A stretch of DNA of 64,000 nucleotides from Beverwykella pulmonaria (Eukaryota; Ascomycota; Dothideomycetes; Pleosporales; Melanommataceae): contig BCHH01000004.1 of the NCBI GenBank assembly GCA_001599595.1, positions 1,549,824 to 1,613,823 of the forward strand, read 5' to 3'. Numbering within the stretch: the first letter of the stretch is position 1; the number at the start of each line of letters is the position of its first letter. Positions 1 through 9,550 of this stretch are shown here, piece after piece. The translations under genes and the position numbers were made by a program. The notes beneath the pieces were generated by a model. It saw only the letters and a list, made by a program, of their open reading frames with translations, was not told the origin of the DNA and made no database searches.

Positions 1-1196
1 TCTCTACTAAATAATAAGAGCTCTTTATAGAGATACAAACAAAACACTATAAAGATATTATTAGCTTTGCAACTCTTACTTTACTTAAGGATAGCAGTGT
101 AAGGTAGCACTCTGTCTATTTAATGCTCCTCTGCTGTTAGGAGTTGTAGAAAACAATTAACAAGTAGCTGTGTTAATAGAGAGCTATTGCACCTAAGAAA
201 AAGAGGCTAGAAGTAGGAGACAATAACAATAATAAGGAGGATAGATTTAACGCAAAGCTTAACTCCTTAACACTAGATAACTAGGATAAGGTAAAGCTCT
301 TGGCTAACTTCCTACAACTATTTTATAAGATAACTAAAAGACTTAAAGGCAATACTAGCAAATTAGGCTTTAGCTCTCTCTAGTAAACAATTGTTAATCT
401 TAACATACTTAACAAGGAGCTTTATAAGCAAAAGGCGCGCCTTGTTTAACACCTAAACAGCTTCCTTAAGTTAGCTGTTAATTAAGGCTTTAAGAAGCTT
501 AACAGCTATTAGACTAAAGTAATCTTTAACTCTAAGCTATCCCTATACTTAGTAGCTACTGTGTTGAACCCTTAACTTTAGATTGCCTAGTTTAAATAAA
601 CCTAGAAGAATAATAAGGATTACTATACAAGAGTTAAAAAAGACGTAAAAGCAACCTTTAAGGACTACATTAAGCTTATTATAGAAGAGGAAGAGAATAA
701 TAAGATTAAGGAGCAATTGTAGGAAATTCTGCACTAGAAGGTCCCTAAGGGCTTAAGCTTTAATAGTTGTTATAAGTAATCTCTTAATGTTAATCTTTAC
801 TATATAATAGGCACAAAAGGGAGGGCAAAACACTTTAAGGCGTTGAATAAGTTAGAGGAGTACTACGCTAGCCACAACAACAATCTCTTGCGTTTTAACA
901 ACTTAGACAACAAGCTGCTCAACAACCTAATACAATAGTGGGATAAAGTAGGCTAGCAACGTTACCTAACACTTTACTGCATGGTGTTAGACTACCTCTC
1001 TATCCTATCAACTTTATGTAACTGTGAGAGGGCGTTTAGTAGAGCTAGGAGGACTGTTACCAACAATAGAAATTGCCTAGGTGGAGCTATAATTGAAGCA
1101 CTACAGCTACAGAAAAACTGGCTACAAAATAGAGCCGTGGCGAGTCATCTCATCAACCTCAGCATATACATTTCACGCCAAGAACCTATATAAATC
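1..1196 (+). pseudogene. RIP-degraded hAT transposase (C-terminal half)
   Basis: The stretch is AT-rich and reads, in several frames, like the catalytic and dimerisation half of a fungal hAT transposase. The clearest block is the hAT dimerisation region at about 981-1190, with the DYLSI, CERAFSRARRTVT and IEALQLQKNWL motifs. Upstream, about 290-720, segments such as LVATVLNP are readable but cut by TAG and TAA codons. These sit where Gln or Trp is expected, which fits C-to-T and G-to-A changes at CpA/TpG sites (RIP). The 5' half lies outside the window. It encodes no functional protein. Family assignment rests on the dimerisation motif and is fairly secure; the RIP reading is an inference from the type of stop codon. 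Confidence 0.8.
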
Positions 1197-1223
1197 ACCC
1201 ATATACGGCATATACGGCGGTCT

Positions 1224-1352
1224 CCGTACGTACGTATCGAGGGGGAGATTTGGATCCGTAAGTTCAATTCACCCTACAGTTTCCGTACGTACGTACAGCG
1301 TAATTGACCCGTACAGGTTCTTCAACTTCTACGGATGTACGGTATACGTACG
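1224..1352. repeat. GTACGTACG-rich cluster next to the hAT relic
   Basis: The 14-base string CCGTACGTACGTAT/C occurs at 1224-1237 and 1283-1296, and a related TACGTACGG string lies near 1344-1352, with further CGTAC/TACGG motifs between. The motif is self-complementary. It lies just after the transposase stop, where hAT elements carry subterminal repeats, so it is probably the 3' terminal region of that element. I did not find a matching terminal inverted repeat because the other end is outside the window. Confidence 0.5.
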
Positions 1353-2374
1353 GATTACAACGCTGGGGAAGGGCATACGAAATTCCCATCCTCAATCAAA
1401 CCATCGAGGATATCGCCTCCCGTCTCACCCGTAGCGCCGAGTAGAAGAACCCTAGTTTTAGACATATCTCCTCCTGAAAACTCCTTGTAGCGAGCACCTA
1501 CATATATGTAGGGGTCGTTGTATGACTGGATTGATGAACAAGGAGAAGGATGGTGAAGTCACCTATATAACACCTTTCCAGTACGTTATCAGTTCGTCCG
1601 CCGGTCCTCACCATTCGTCCGCCTGATCCTCCGCTGTGCAATTTCATGGCATTTCTCTATCCATAGATTCCTTATTCTCTAGTCTCCCAGAGATTACTCA
1701 GCACAGTCCCACTGTGCAAAAATTCAGGGATCAAAACGAAACAATCAACATATTGAGGCGGGTCATTCATGTTCCATACGGCCCAATGTTTACCCAACCA
1801 TTTGCCTTCTACTTCCGCTCGACTATCATTTCATCGAGTAGCGCCGATACTACATTCGGAATTAAGACGTCGTATAATACTTTAAGTAGAAAGAACCAAG
1901 CATAAAGCCTTGGGCCAATCAATCTCGATCAGGTACGAGGCTGATGAAGAACGTCGTACCACCATATTCTAATCCTAGCCCCACAGAGCAGATATCACTA
2001 GCCAAAGTAGGCGAGACTGCTTTGACCTACGGCGCCATTGAAATGACACCTCGGGACACGACTCATTGAATTTTGACTTCGACAATGAATCATATATCCA
2101 TCGTAGACCGCAAATACCAAATCAAAAGGCGCGATTGTGAAATAATATGCCAATTCATATGCGAGGTGGGCTCGATCACACAGTGGAGAATGCAAATAGT
2201 GATGACGATCCAAGAACCGAACAGAGTATAATGCTTTTCTGGAGCTATATGCGCTGAGCCATGGTCATTAACTAAGAACCGCCTCTCTGCTACTGCAGTA
2301 CTGGGCCATGGTCACCACCTTAGAACCGTTTCTCTGTTATGGCAGTGCTGAGCCTGAACAATTCGAGCGCTCGA
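1353..2374. other. Gene-free stretch
   Basis: Only short ORFs (at most 134 codons, several overlapping the 3' end of the next gene) occur here, and none resembles a known family. It contains the 3' flank of the NF-X1 gene. Confidence 0.5.
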
Positions 2375-5300
2375 TCACTCGTCATCATCATCCATATCCG
2401 CCCAGCGCATCTTGCTCGGTTCTGTAGAAACAGTGACACCATCAACATTGTATGCACCGTCCGCACCAGAGGCAGCAGAAGCGGTACCACCGCCCATGTC
2501 ATCTTGAGCACCGTCCGTCCCAAAATCCGCGCTAAGAGGCCGACTTACATCCTGAGAGACGTGGCCTTCATCTGCGCTGCTGGCAGGATCACTACCTCTC
2601 TCCCTCTCTTCCTCCATCATCTCAGCTGCCTCCCAGTCATCCACAACCTCGATTGCCTTTTCCTTCCCTTTCTTCTTCTTCGTGCTGCTCAGGCTAAGGA
2701 CCGCGAAGCCGCCCTTGTTCCCGATCGGGGCTCGTCCTTCTAATATTCTCGTTGGTACGCCCTTTGCAGCAACCTGGCTCCAGCCAGCGCCAGGACCAGC
2801 ATCGAGCTCCTTCCGCAGAACGTTGAGGGAAGCATCAAGGCGTGCTAGTTGCAATTTTCCGATCTTGTGGGAGGCCATCTCCTGTGCTAATGTGTTCTTG
2901 ATGGACTCCAGCATAGCTTGCACGTCGCGGTCGGGTAGGTTGGCACGAGCCATAAGCGGAGGTCTGAGGACTACTTCCTCGCTTGGGAGAAAGTTGACTT
3001 CAAGCTGCAGTGGAAAGTTTGTCTTTGGTAGCGCAGCCTTGACAACTGATATTACCTCTTCGATAGTCAGAGCGAAGCGAGGGTTCGTGATGAGGAAAGC
3101 ATTGAAGGGTTCGCTGGACAAGGCACTTGGTTTGAGGCGTGCCGGAGCGGGAGCGGCGGCGGCAGCGGAGGAGGAGGGGATGGTAGTAATTCGTTGGACT
3201 TGGCGGATTCTTGCACACTCTGCCAGCGTCTTCATCGGCGCCATCACAAATCGCGGAGTCTTGAAGATGGCAACATGGCGATGAGGTTCAGGGTCCATGC
3301 TCTCCGAATCAAGACCGAAGTCTTCTGCAATCGAATGCAAAAACGCCCGCTGATGTCCTGGCATCGGTTTGAACCGCAGGCGCTTTTCCTCAGAATTGGC
3401 AGCAAAAAGCCTCAACTCCTTCTCCTGAGCGGCTGCCCACGTTGAGTTCTCCTGGTACATGTTTAATGTTTCCGTAGAATAGGGAATATGGTCGTTTTGA
3501 TGGGTAGCCGGGTCCACATTGAGTGCTAAAGCAAGTTTTCGATTCCTCTCTAAGCGGGCACACTCTTCGTCGCATTTCAAGGTCTTGTTGAGATTGCCAT
3601 CGCTGTTCTTGGAAGCGTTGCACTTCGCTTCTTGTTTGATCCGTTGGCACTCACAAGTAACGAAGATCTTGTGTGGACAAGGCTTGTCTGCCTTGCACGG
3701 GATCGGAGAGTGGCAAGGAGCCATGCAAGGGTGGCCACAGACACTCAACTCTTTCCCACACGACTGTTTGCAGGGCTCATCGCAATCTCCTGGGCGATGG
3801 CACTGCTTCTGACACTGGTGTGCACCGCACTTCAGCCGTCGTCCGCAGACCTCGCCGCATCGGACCTCGTTAAGCCAGCAAGGCTGGTTCTTGAGGGCAT
3901 TCTTTCCACAGAGACAGGGTTTAGTAGTCAAGAACGGACATTTAGGGCAGCTCTCTTCATCCTGGTGGCAACTGTGAGCCACCTGTGGATGGCCGCAATC
4001 TTTGGGCCTATCGCATTGAAATCGACAGGGGGGTGGTTGAGTACCGCAAGGCAAAGGTGCGGTCAGAGTAGTCCTCCCACAATGACAGCTAACGTCTTCA
4101 AATATCGCATCTCGGCACGTCCCGCAGGCACCCTTGTGACAGAGCTCCTGGCAGCGATGATTGGGGTTGCCACATTTCAACTGGCGACCGCAGCTTCGAG
4201 TACAGATATGTTCGGCCTCGAAACCGTCATCAAGATGGCGGGGCGCCGAATTCAATGGTCGGGCCTTGCGGCGACTAGACTGTCGTTCGGATGCTTTCCG
4301 TTCACCAGGGCAACAGCGCTCTCCGCATTCGTGCCTTCCGCAATTGAGAGAAACTCGGCAGACTCGCATGCATTGAGGCAGCTCCTCGGTTCCTTGATGG
4401 CAAATAGTAGAGGAAGTGGTTCGACCACATCTGCAGGCAATGGAAACAACCTCCAAGCAGGGTAGACATTCACCTTGGTGGCACAGCTGCGTGCATTTGT
4501 GGCCACAGTTGAGCGTCTTGCCGCAAGCTTTCGAGCAGTTCGGTATGCGGTCCTCGCAGGTTTGGCGTGCAGCGTCCGATATTTCGGCAAGAGGGGTCTT
4601 GCCGCACGGGCAGTGAGATACAACGTCAGGGGACCGGGGACAATGGGGTGGTTGGGCGTTCTGAGAATGACACGGCTTCTCACACTGGTGCTTTCCACAG
4701 TCGAATTGCCGTCCACACGGATTGGGACACTGGAAGAGTCCAACCCAGTGCTCCACTGCTATGGAGCCATCCCCGGCGATATGAGACTGACTGCTCTCCT
4801 TTTCTTCCCCTCTGTCACAGCAGGGGATGTCCTTTTGAATCCGACCGCAATAGCAACGAGCGGGAACGCGAACCTCACAGGCACCGCATCGTCCTTCGTG
4901 GCAAGGTCGATCACAGACATGCTCTCCACAAGGCATAAGCTCGCCGCACACGTCCCCGCAGCTCCAGCCGTTTTCGTAGTCGGTATCAATGCACTTTCGC
5001 GTGATCGATCTCTTTCCACAGAAGCAGAACTGTGTGGGGCCCATCTGGGCACAGGGCGGACAAGGGCCAGCGTGGCATGTGGAGGGGCATGGATGTGGGC
5101 ACTTCTTTGGGAGAACGCGAGGCCTGGAACATGTCTGCCCGCAAGAGAACGGAGGTAGCCCTGGAGTCGACTTTGGATCCATCTCTTTCTCGCACCAACA
5201 CGAGAAGGATGTTGGCAATACGTCCTTGGGTAGGTTGCATCCTGGACACCGCCATTGGCGCGGAGGCGGTATTTCGCCATCTGGGACTTGCTGGCGAGCC

Positions 5301-6202
5301 GCGGCAGATCCTTCCTTGGTAGACCATTTCTTAATGCAACCTAGATGGAAGACGGTCCAGCATGTTCTACAGGACCACACGCGCGCACTTCTTCTCACTT
5401 CCTCGGTGCAGATGGCGCATTCGTAGTGGCCATGATCTATGTCTTCGTGGGTTCTTGTGGCGATATCGGCGGCAGACGACTTGGGAGCCTGTGGCCTCTT
5501 CTGGCGGGGCGCGCGTGGCTGTTGATTTCGATGCACGAGGGGTTTTCCTGGCTGGAACTCGGGGGCGTCTGCTTGAAGGCCGGATGGATCAGAAACAGGA
5601 GCGGGCGATGCAGCATCGTCGTCCACGGTGAGCTGGCCGCCAAACTGCCGGCCACCGGCCATTCGTGCCGGAAACCTGGGATGGTCTCCTCCTCTTCCCC
5701 GTCCACCGCCAGGCACATCTCCGCCTCTTCCCCGCCCACGGCCCACGTTCTCTCCTCCTCTTCCTCGTCCGCCCCGCCGCGGGGGCGCTCCATGATTTCC
5801 TGCCACCGGGGTGTTTTGGTTAGCCTCTGAGCTTGCAGTCGCTTGCAGAGCAGGCCCTGAAGGGCTGGCATGGTCGGTGGGTATAACCACACCGCCGCCG
5901 CGTGCTGGGTGGTTTCCACGTCCGCTTCCACCCCGCCCGCCTCTTGTGGACGGTTGCGCAGGTTGGTCGACGGGTCCTGGCTGGGTGCTCCCTTCTCTTT
6001 CTTCTCTGTCTTCTCTGTTTCGGTTCCTAGGTCGCCGTCGCCTCTGAGAGGCCGGGCCTGTAGACATGGCTGCAGTCTCGGGAGGTATGGCAGCGGTGGC
6101 CATAATGGCGGATGCCGTTGCGGCCGTCGAGGGTCCCCGGCGCGGTTCTCCCAAAACAGTTGTATAGATCCCCAAGGGGAGGTGGTGCGATGGGCGCGGC
6201 AA
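2375..6202 (-). CDS. FAP1: NF-X1-type zinc finger protein with R3H domain (FAP1-like)
   Basis: Intronless 1275-residue protein. The N-terminus (about residues 88-180) is rich in RGG/RGR repeats, typical of RNA binding. A RING-like finger follows at about 260-325 (CAIC, then CRTC, FHLGC and CPGC ligand pairs). A long array of NF-X1 cysteine/histidine fingers runs from about 340 to 890 (repeated CGxxLxCGxHxCxxxCHxGxC). An R3H-like segment sits around 985-1050, followed by a charged tail ending in DMDDDDE. This order is that of human NFX1, Drosophila shuttle craft and yeast Fap1, where the RING can act as a ubiquitin ligase and Fap1 binds FKBP12. The first ATG gives a short proline-rich leader; a later ATG near residue 34 or 46 is a possible alternative start. 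It is divergent from BIG1 across about 400 bp. Confidence 0.92.
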   Translation of the reverse strand: MPRPSHHLPLGIYTTVLGEPRRGPSTAATASAIMATAAIPPETAAMSTGPASQRRRRPRNRNREDREEREGSTQPGPVDQPAQPSTRGGRGGSGRGNHPARGGGVVIPTDHASPSGPALQATASSEANQNTPVAGNHGAPPRRGGRGRGGENVGRGRGRGGDVPGGGRGRGGDHPRFPARMAGGRQFGGQLTVDDDAASPAPVSDPSGLQADAPEFQPGKPLVHRNQQPRAPRQKRPQAPKSSAADIATRTHEDIDHGHYECAICTEEVRRSARVWSCRTCWTVFHLGCIKKWSTKEGSAAARQQVPDGEIPPPRQWRCPGCNLPKDVLPTSFSCWCEKEMDPKSTPGLPPFSCGQTCSRPRVLPKKCPHPCPSTCHAGPCPPCAQMGPTQFCFCGKRSITRKCIDTDYENGWSCGDVCGELMPCGEHVCDRPCHEGRCGACEVRVPARCYCGRIQKDIPCCDRGEEKESSQSHIAGDGSIAVEHWVGLFQCPNPCGRQFDCGKHQCEKPCHSQNAQPPHCPRSPDVVSHCPCGKTPLAEISDAARQTCEDRIPNCSKACGKTLNCGHKCTQLCHQGECLPCLEVVSIACRCGRTTSSTICHQGTEELPQCMRVCRVSLNCGRHECGERCCPGERKASERQSSRRKARPLNSAPRHLDDGFEAEHICTRSCGRQLKCGNPNHRCQELCHKGACGTCRDAIFEDVSCHCGRTTLTAPLPCGTQPPPCRFQCDRPKDCGHPQVAHSCHQDEESCPKCPFLTTKPCLCGKNALKNQPCWLNEVRCGEVCGRRLKCGAHQCQKQCHRPGDCDEPCKQSCGKELSVCGHPCMAPCHSPIPCKADKPCPHKIFVTCECQRIKQEAKCNASKNSDGNLNKTLKCDEECARLERNRKLALALNVDPATHQNDHIPYSTETLNMYQENSTWAAAQEKELRLFAANSEEKRLRFKPMPGHQRAFLHSIAEDFGLDSESMDPEPHRHVAIFKTPRFVMAPMKTLAECARIRQVQRITTIPSSSAAAAAPAPARLKPSALSSEPFNAFLITNPRFALTIEEVISVVKAALPKTNFPLQLEVNFLPSEEVVLRPPLMARANLPDRDVQAMLESIKNTLAQEMASHKIGKLQLARLDASLNVLRKELDAGPGAGWSQVAAKGVPTRILEGRAPIGNKGGFAVLSLSSTKKKKGKEKAIEVVDDWEAAEMMEEERERGSDPASSADEGHVSQDVSRPLSADFGTDGAQDDMGGGTASAASGADGAYNVDGVTVSTEPSKMRWADMDDDDE

Positions 6203-6606
6203 GTGCAGGCTCGAGGAATTGTGCGGCTTGCTAAACGGGTAGGAAAGGAAAGCACGGTGTGGTGATGTGGTTGTGGTTTCCCAACGGGCAGTGGCAAGCA
6301 GTCAAATAGCGACTGTGTGCCCGAGGCGCTAGCCGGACAGTCCTGCAGCGATGAGTCAAGCTGCGGCCAAAGCAGAGGCGCAGCCCGCGCGCGAATTGAA
6401 GGTAGCGGACTATGGCCACCATTCCACTATTTGATTGCTGTGCAGTGACTCTTCGTGCTGTGCTGCCAAAACCGCGGGCGGCGTCATAGGCTCCGACCAG
6501 CCTTGGCGCCCCAGCGGCAGGCATCGCTCGTATCGCCGAGCTGGGCTATCTCCAACCTCACAATCCAACCACCATCCGCGCCGTCGCCCCATTCCATCGT
6601 ACAGCC
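6203..6606. promoter_or_regulatory. Divergent intergenic region FAP1-like / BIG1
   Basis: About 400 bp separating two divergent start codons, so it must hold both promoters. I saw no clear TATA box on either side. Confidence 0.5.
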
Positions 6607-7663
6607 ATGGCGAAGACACTCGTCGGCGGCCTCGCCCTGGCATTGCTGCCCTCTGCCCTCGCCTTCCGCGACACATCGCCCTTCTTCCTGTTCTCCACCG
6701 CAGAGTGCGCCCCCGAGAGCCTTCCTTCGCCTGATGCAGAGCTGACCATCGCAGCTTGAACCTCAGCGGCAGCGATGCCACCATTGCGCAGTCCGCACGA
6801 ATCACCAGCCAGGTCGCAGAAGCCCTCGAGAAATGCCCGTCGAGGACCTACTTCGTTGTGCGCCAGGAGGGCGTCTCTTCCGCCGATTTCTTTCAGGACA
6901 GGTCCGCGCCGCGACTGGGCCGCTATATGGAAGGGGGACATCCAGACGTGAAGAGCACTATGGCTGTGTCGGAAACGGTGGGGACTGTTGAGGCAAGCCT
7001 GATTGCTGAGCGCTTGCAAACCCAGTGCGGCGCCGACGTCTTGCGGGTGGACCTATCTGGTGAGCAGCCCTGCTTCCTGCAGAGAAGCGGTACTGACCGA
7101 CGCTGGTAGCTCGCAAAGCTACGCCACGGTCCGAGTACCCTACTGAGCAGCTTGTCGTCTACGTAACGCTGCCGACGCCCCCCAACAGGGAGCGCGTGGT
7201 CACGCTGGACAACCATGGTATGACCTCTACTTTTGCCTTTACCGATCGCATGCGACGAGTGCATCCCTAATTGCAGGCAGACATATTCCTCGACAAGCTC
7301 CTCTTTGATTTTGATACCTCAGACTACACAGTTATCTACACCACCACCGCGCAGCTCGAGGACCAGGCCGAAGCCGTCCTCCAGAACCAGCACACCTACG
7401 AGATGGAAGACCCCTTTGGCGAGGCCGTGCACATGGAGCTGAAGCGAGATACAGTAGCCCACCAGAACAGGAACGTGACCGCCAAGGAGGGCGCTCTTTT
7501 CGAAAGATACCAGTACTTTTCCCCGGGCTTGTTCATGGCCCTCACTGCCATGCTCCCACTGGTCATCATCCTCTATGTTGGACTGAGGGCCATCACCAAC
7601 CTCGAGGTCTCCTACTTTGCCTTCAGCAAGGAGATGGGACCGGCCGCGCAGAGGAAACAGTAA
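6607..7663 (+). CDS. BIG1: BIG1, ER protein needed for beta-1,6-glucan / V-ATPase function
   Basis: Exons 6607-6704, 6755-7059, 7110-7217 and 7281-7663 give 297 residues. The reconstructed protein starts with a signal peptide (hydrophobic core ending ALA) followed at once by FRDTSPFF, the hallmark N-terminus of fungal BIG1. It ends with a single membrane helix (SPGLFMALTAMLPLVIILYVG) and a short cytosolic tail, as in BIG1/Voa1-like V-ATPase accessory proteins. In yeast, Big1 is an ER membrane protein required for cell-wall beta-1,6-glucan. The three introns are 50-63 bp with GT-AG ends. The last acceptor was placed at 7280, not 7276, because only that keeps the frame. The start was chosen for the signal peptide. 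Confidence 0.9.
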
Positions 7664-7934
7664 ATGTATACCCACCCTTGTAGATTCTGTAACTTATGTA
7701 AGAAGAGCATGGGGCATCAGGCGTTTGAATAGGACCTATGTTGAATTCGGGACCCAGTAGTTTGGCCTGCCTAATTTGATCAAATCCTTCCAACTGAGAA
7801 CCCCTGCACGTGCACACTTTGGAAGCCTTAAGCCCAAAGCAGCACGTTGACTCATAGTGACGAATACAAAGTAGTCCGGCAAGTTCATTCGAACGTCCGA
7901 CTTCCTAGTCACTTTTTCTGCGTCAACCTATATC

Positions 7935-8593
7935 ATGGGTACGAATCGCTCCAAGCGGTCCCGAAAACGGAAACGTAACAAGCGTCGTGCAATCCCCTGG
8001 CTCCCCCGCGAAATAGACGACTCCATCATCAGCGCTCTAATCCATCTGTACGACCACGATCCAACATACCAATGGACAGTCCTGCGCCACATTACGCGGT
8101 TCCACCGCGAGGAAATCGAGACCTATTTTCGCGACTTCTGGCTGCCTCGCCTGAGCCTCACCGTCTATCCCTCCTACTGCTGCTCCCGACTCCATTTCCA
8201 ATATCGATTTAGTGATAGCGGGCACGTACTAGCCAAGTTCGAGAAAATTGACTTGCCCGGTCCCCCACTTCCGAGATGCTATTTACGTATTGCGAATATT
8301 TATACGTTAGTGATGTTAGGAGAGGGGATTTTGAATGAGGGGTATGCGGGCGGTGGGATCGTGAGTGATGCGCCAGTGCCCAGATTGAGGGAGGTGGATG
8401 GGGGCATGACGGTGAGGTTTGAGTGGAAGGCGTTGTTTGAGAATTTGTTCGCCGAGGAAATGGTTATGCGGAGGGCGACGGAGAGACTGGTACGTCAGCG
8501 TCGCTGTATTTCTTATGTGATGTGATGTGATGTACTGACACACTTTCCAGATCAACCTACATACCACAGAACAGCAGAAGACCAACACCTCTG

Positions 8594-8633
<40 letters not shown>

Positions 8634-9447
8634 CGATGCAGATGAAAACGTAGCTGCTGCCAAACAGCGGCTCGCGCTCGTCCATTTCCTACGCGTAGAC
8701 ATGCAATTCCGGCGCCGCGCCATCGCCCGCCACTTTCGCTACCGGAACCAAGACCACAACCCTATATCCTCACTCAACGACCCTCCCTGGCCCCAGCAAA
8801 CACTCACCCAGCTCTACACCCTGACCCACAATCCCCGCGTCCCACTCTTGACCCGCGACCGCGGCCTGCCCATCATTCTCGCCGCGCTCCGTAAAACTTC
8901 CGTCGTCTTCCTCCTGCCTAACTGGCGCACCCTTGGGGTGCGCGAGATCGCGAGATTGCGGGCTGAGGAACTACGAAGAAACCTTTCGGAGAATAGTGGA
9001 AGGTGGTACATTGTCAATATCACTTTGCACAGTCCTGAGATGCTTAGGGGGTGGTTGGGGCGCTGGGTCGTGAATGGGAAGAGGGGGTGGTTGGGGCGCT
9101 GGGTTGGGAAGACGGGGTGGTTGGGGCGCTGGGTCGAGAAGACGGGGTGGTTGGGACGCTGGGTCGTGAATGGGAAGAGGGGATGGTTGGGGCGCTGGGT
9201 CGTGAATGGGAAGAGGGGGTGGTTGGGGCGCTGGGTCGTGAATGGGAAGAGGGGGAGGGTAGAGAGGTGTTGGCAGGGGAGGGAGGTCGAGGAGCGGGTA
9301 CTGCAAGAACAGTTGAAGATTGGGGATGGGGAGATGGGAGGGTGGTGGTCGAGTGGAACGGACTTTCACGCGGAGTTTCAATGTGAGAGGGAGTATGTTG
9401 ACAGGGGTTCATTTGGGGTATGTCTTGGATTTGACTATCAATATTAG
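7935..9447 (+). CDS. Unrecognised protein with Asp run and WLGRW repeats
   Basis: Exons 7935-8489 and 8551-9447 (intron 8490-8550, GTACGT...CAG) give 483 residues. I do not recognise the family. The N-terminus is strongly basic (RSKRSRKRKRNKRR), perhaps a nuclear signal. Residues about 20-185 look like a folded domain, and a run of 14 Asp follows the intron. The region at about 245-330 contains LALVHFLRVDMQFRRRAIARHF and looks folded. Residues from about 352 are six tandem copies of a 10-12-residue unit beginning GWLGRW. The basic-then-acidic build and the La-motif-like leader suggest a nuclear or RNA-related role, but this is only a guess. The repeat section may vary in length between strains. 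Confidence 0.7.
8596..8637 (+). repeat. (GAT)n microsatellite encoding poly-Asp
   Basis: Twelve perfect GAT triplets (8596-8631) followed by GAC GAT, in frame inside exon 2 of the unrecognised gene. Confidence 0.95.
9049..9252 (+). repeat. Coding minisatellite, six 30/36-bp units
   Basis: Units start at 9049, 9085, 9115, 9145, 9181 and 9217, with lengths 36, 30, 30, 36, 36 and 36 bp. Each begins GGGTGGTTGGG(G/A)CGCTGGGT or a one-base variant and stays in frame, encoding GWLGRWVVNGKR or the shorter GWLGRWV(G/E)KT. The strand is G-rich, and no stop occurs in several other frames. Confidence 0.95.
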
Positions 9448-9550
9448 GCACGAATCTTCATGACTTGGACGTTGGTTCGGTTACCAGGGTATATAACTTC
9501 CATTTCCTTCGGTTTCAAGTCTAGACAAGTAGGGTACCATTAACGTCCCC

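Noticed and set aside
3632..4465. 277-codon plus-strand ORF inside the NF-X1 gene
   Set aside because: Antisense shadow of the cysteine-rich repeat region. It has no domain and no supporting splice or start context.
5437..6297. 286-codon ORF overlapping the start of the NF-X1 gene on the same strand
   Set aside because: It is another frame of the RGG-rich N-terminus. It has no domain, and the NF-X1 frame continues for 1275 codons.
8971..9451. Long Pro-rich ORFs on the minus strand over the WLGRW repeats
   Set aside because: They are the antisense shadow of a G-rich minisatellite that lacks stops in several frames. The plus-strand frame links to an upstream exon with clean splice sites and a complex sequence.
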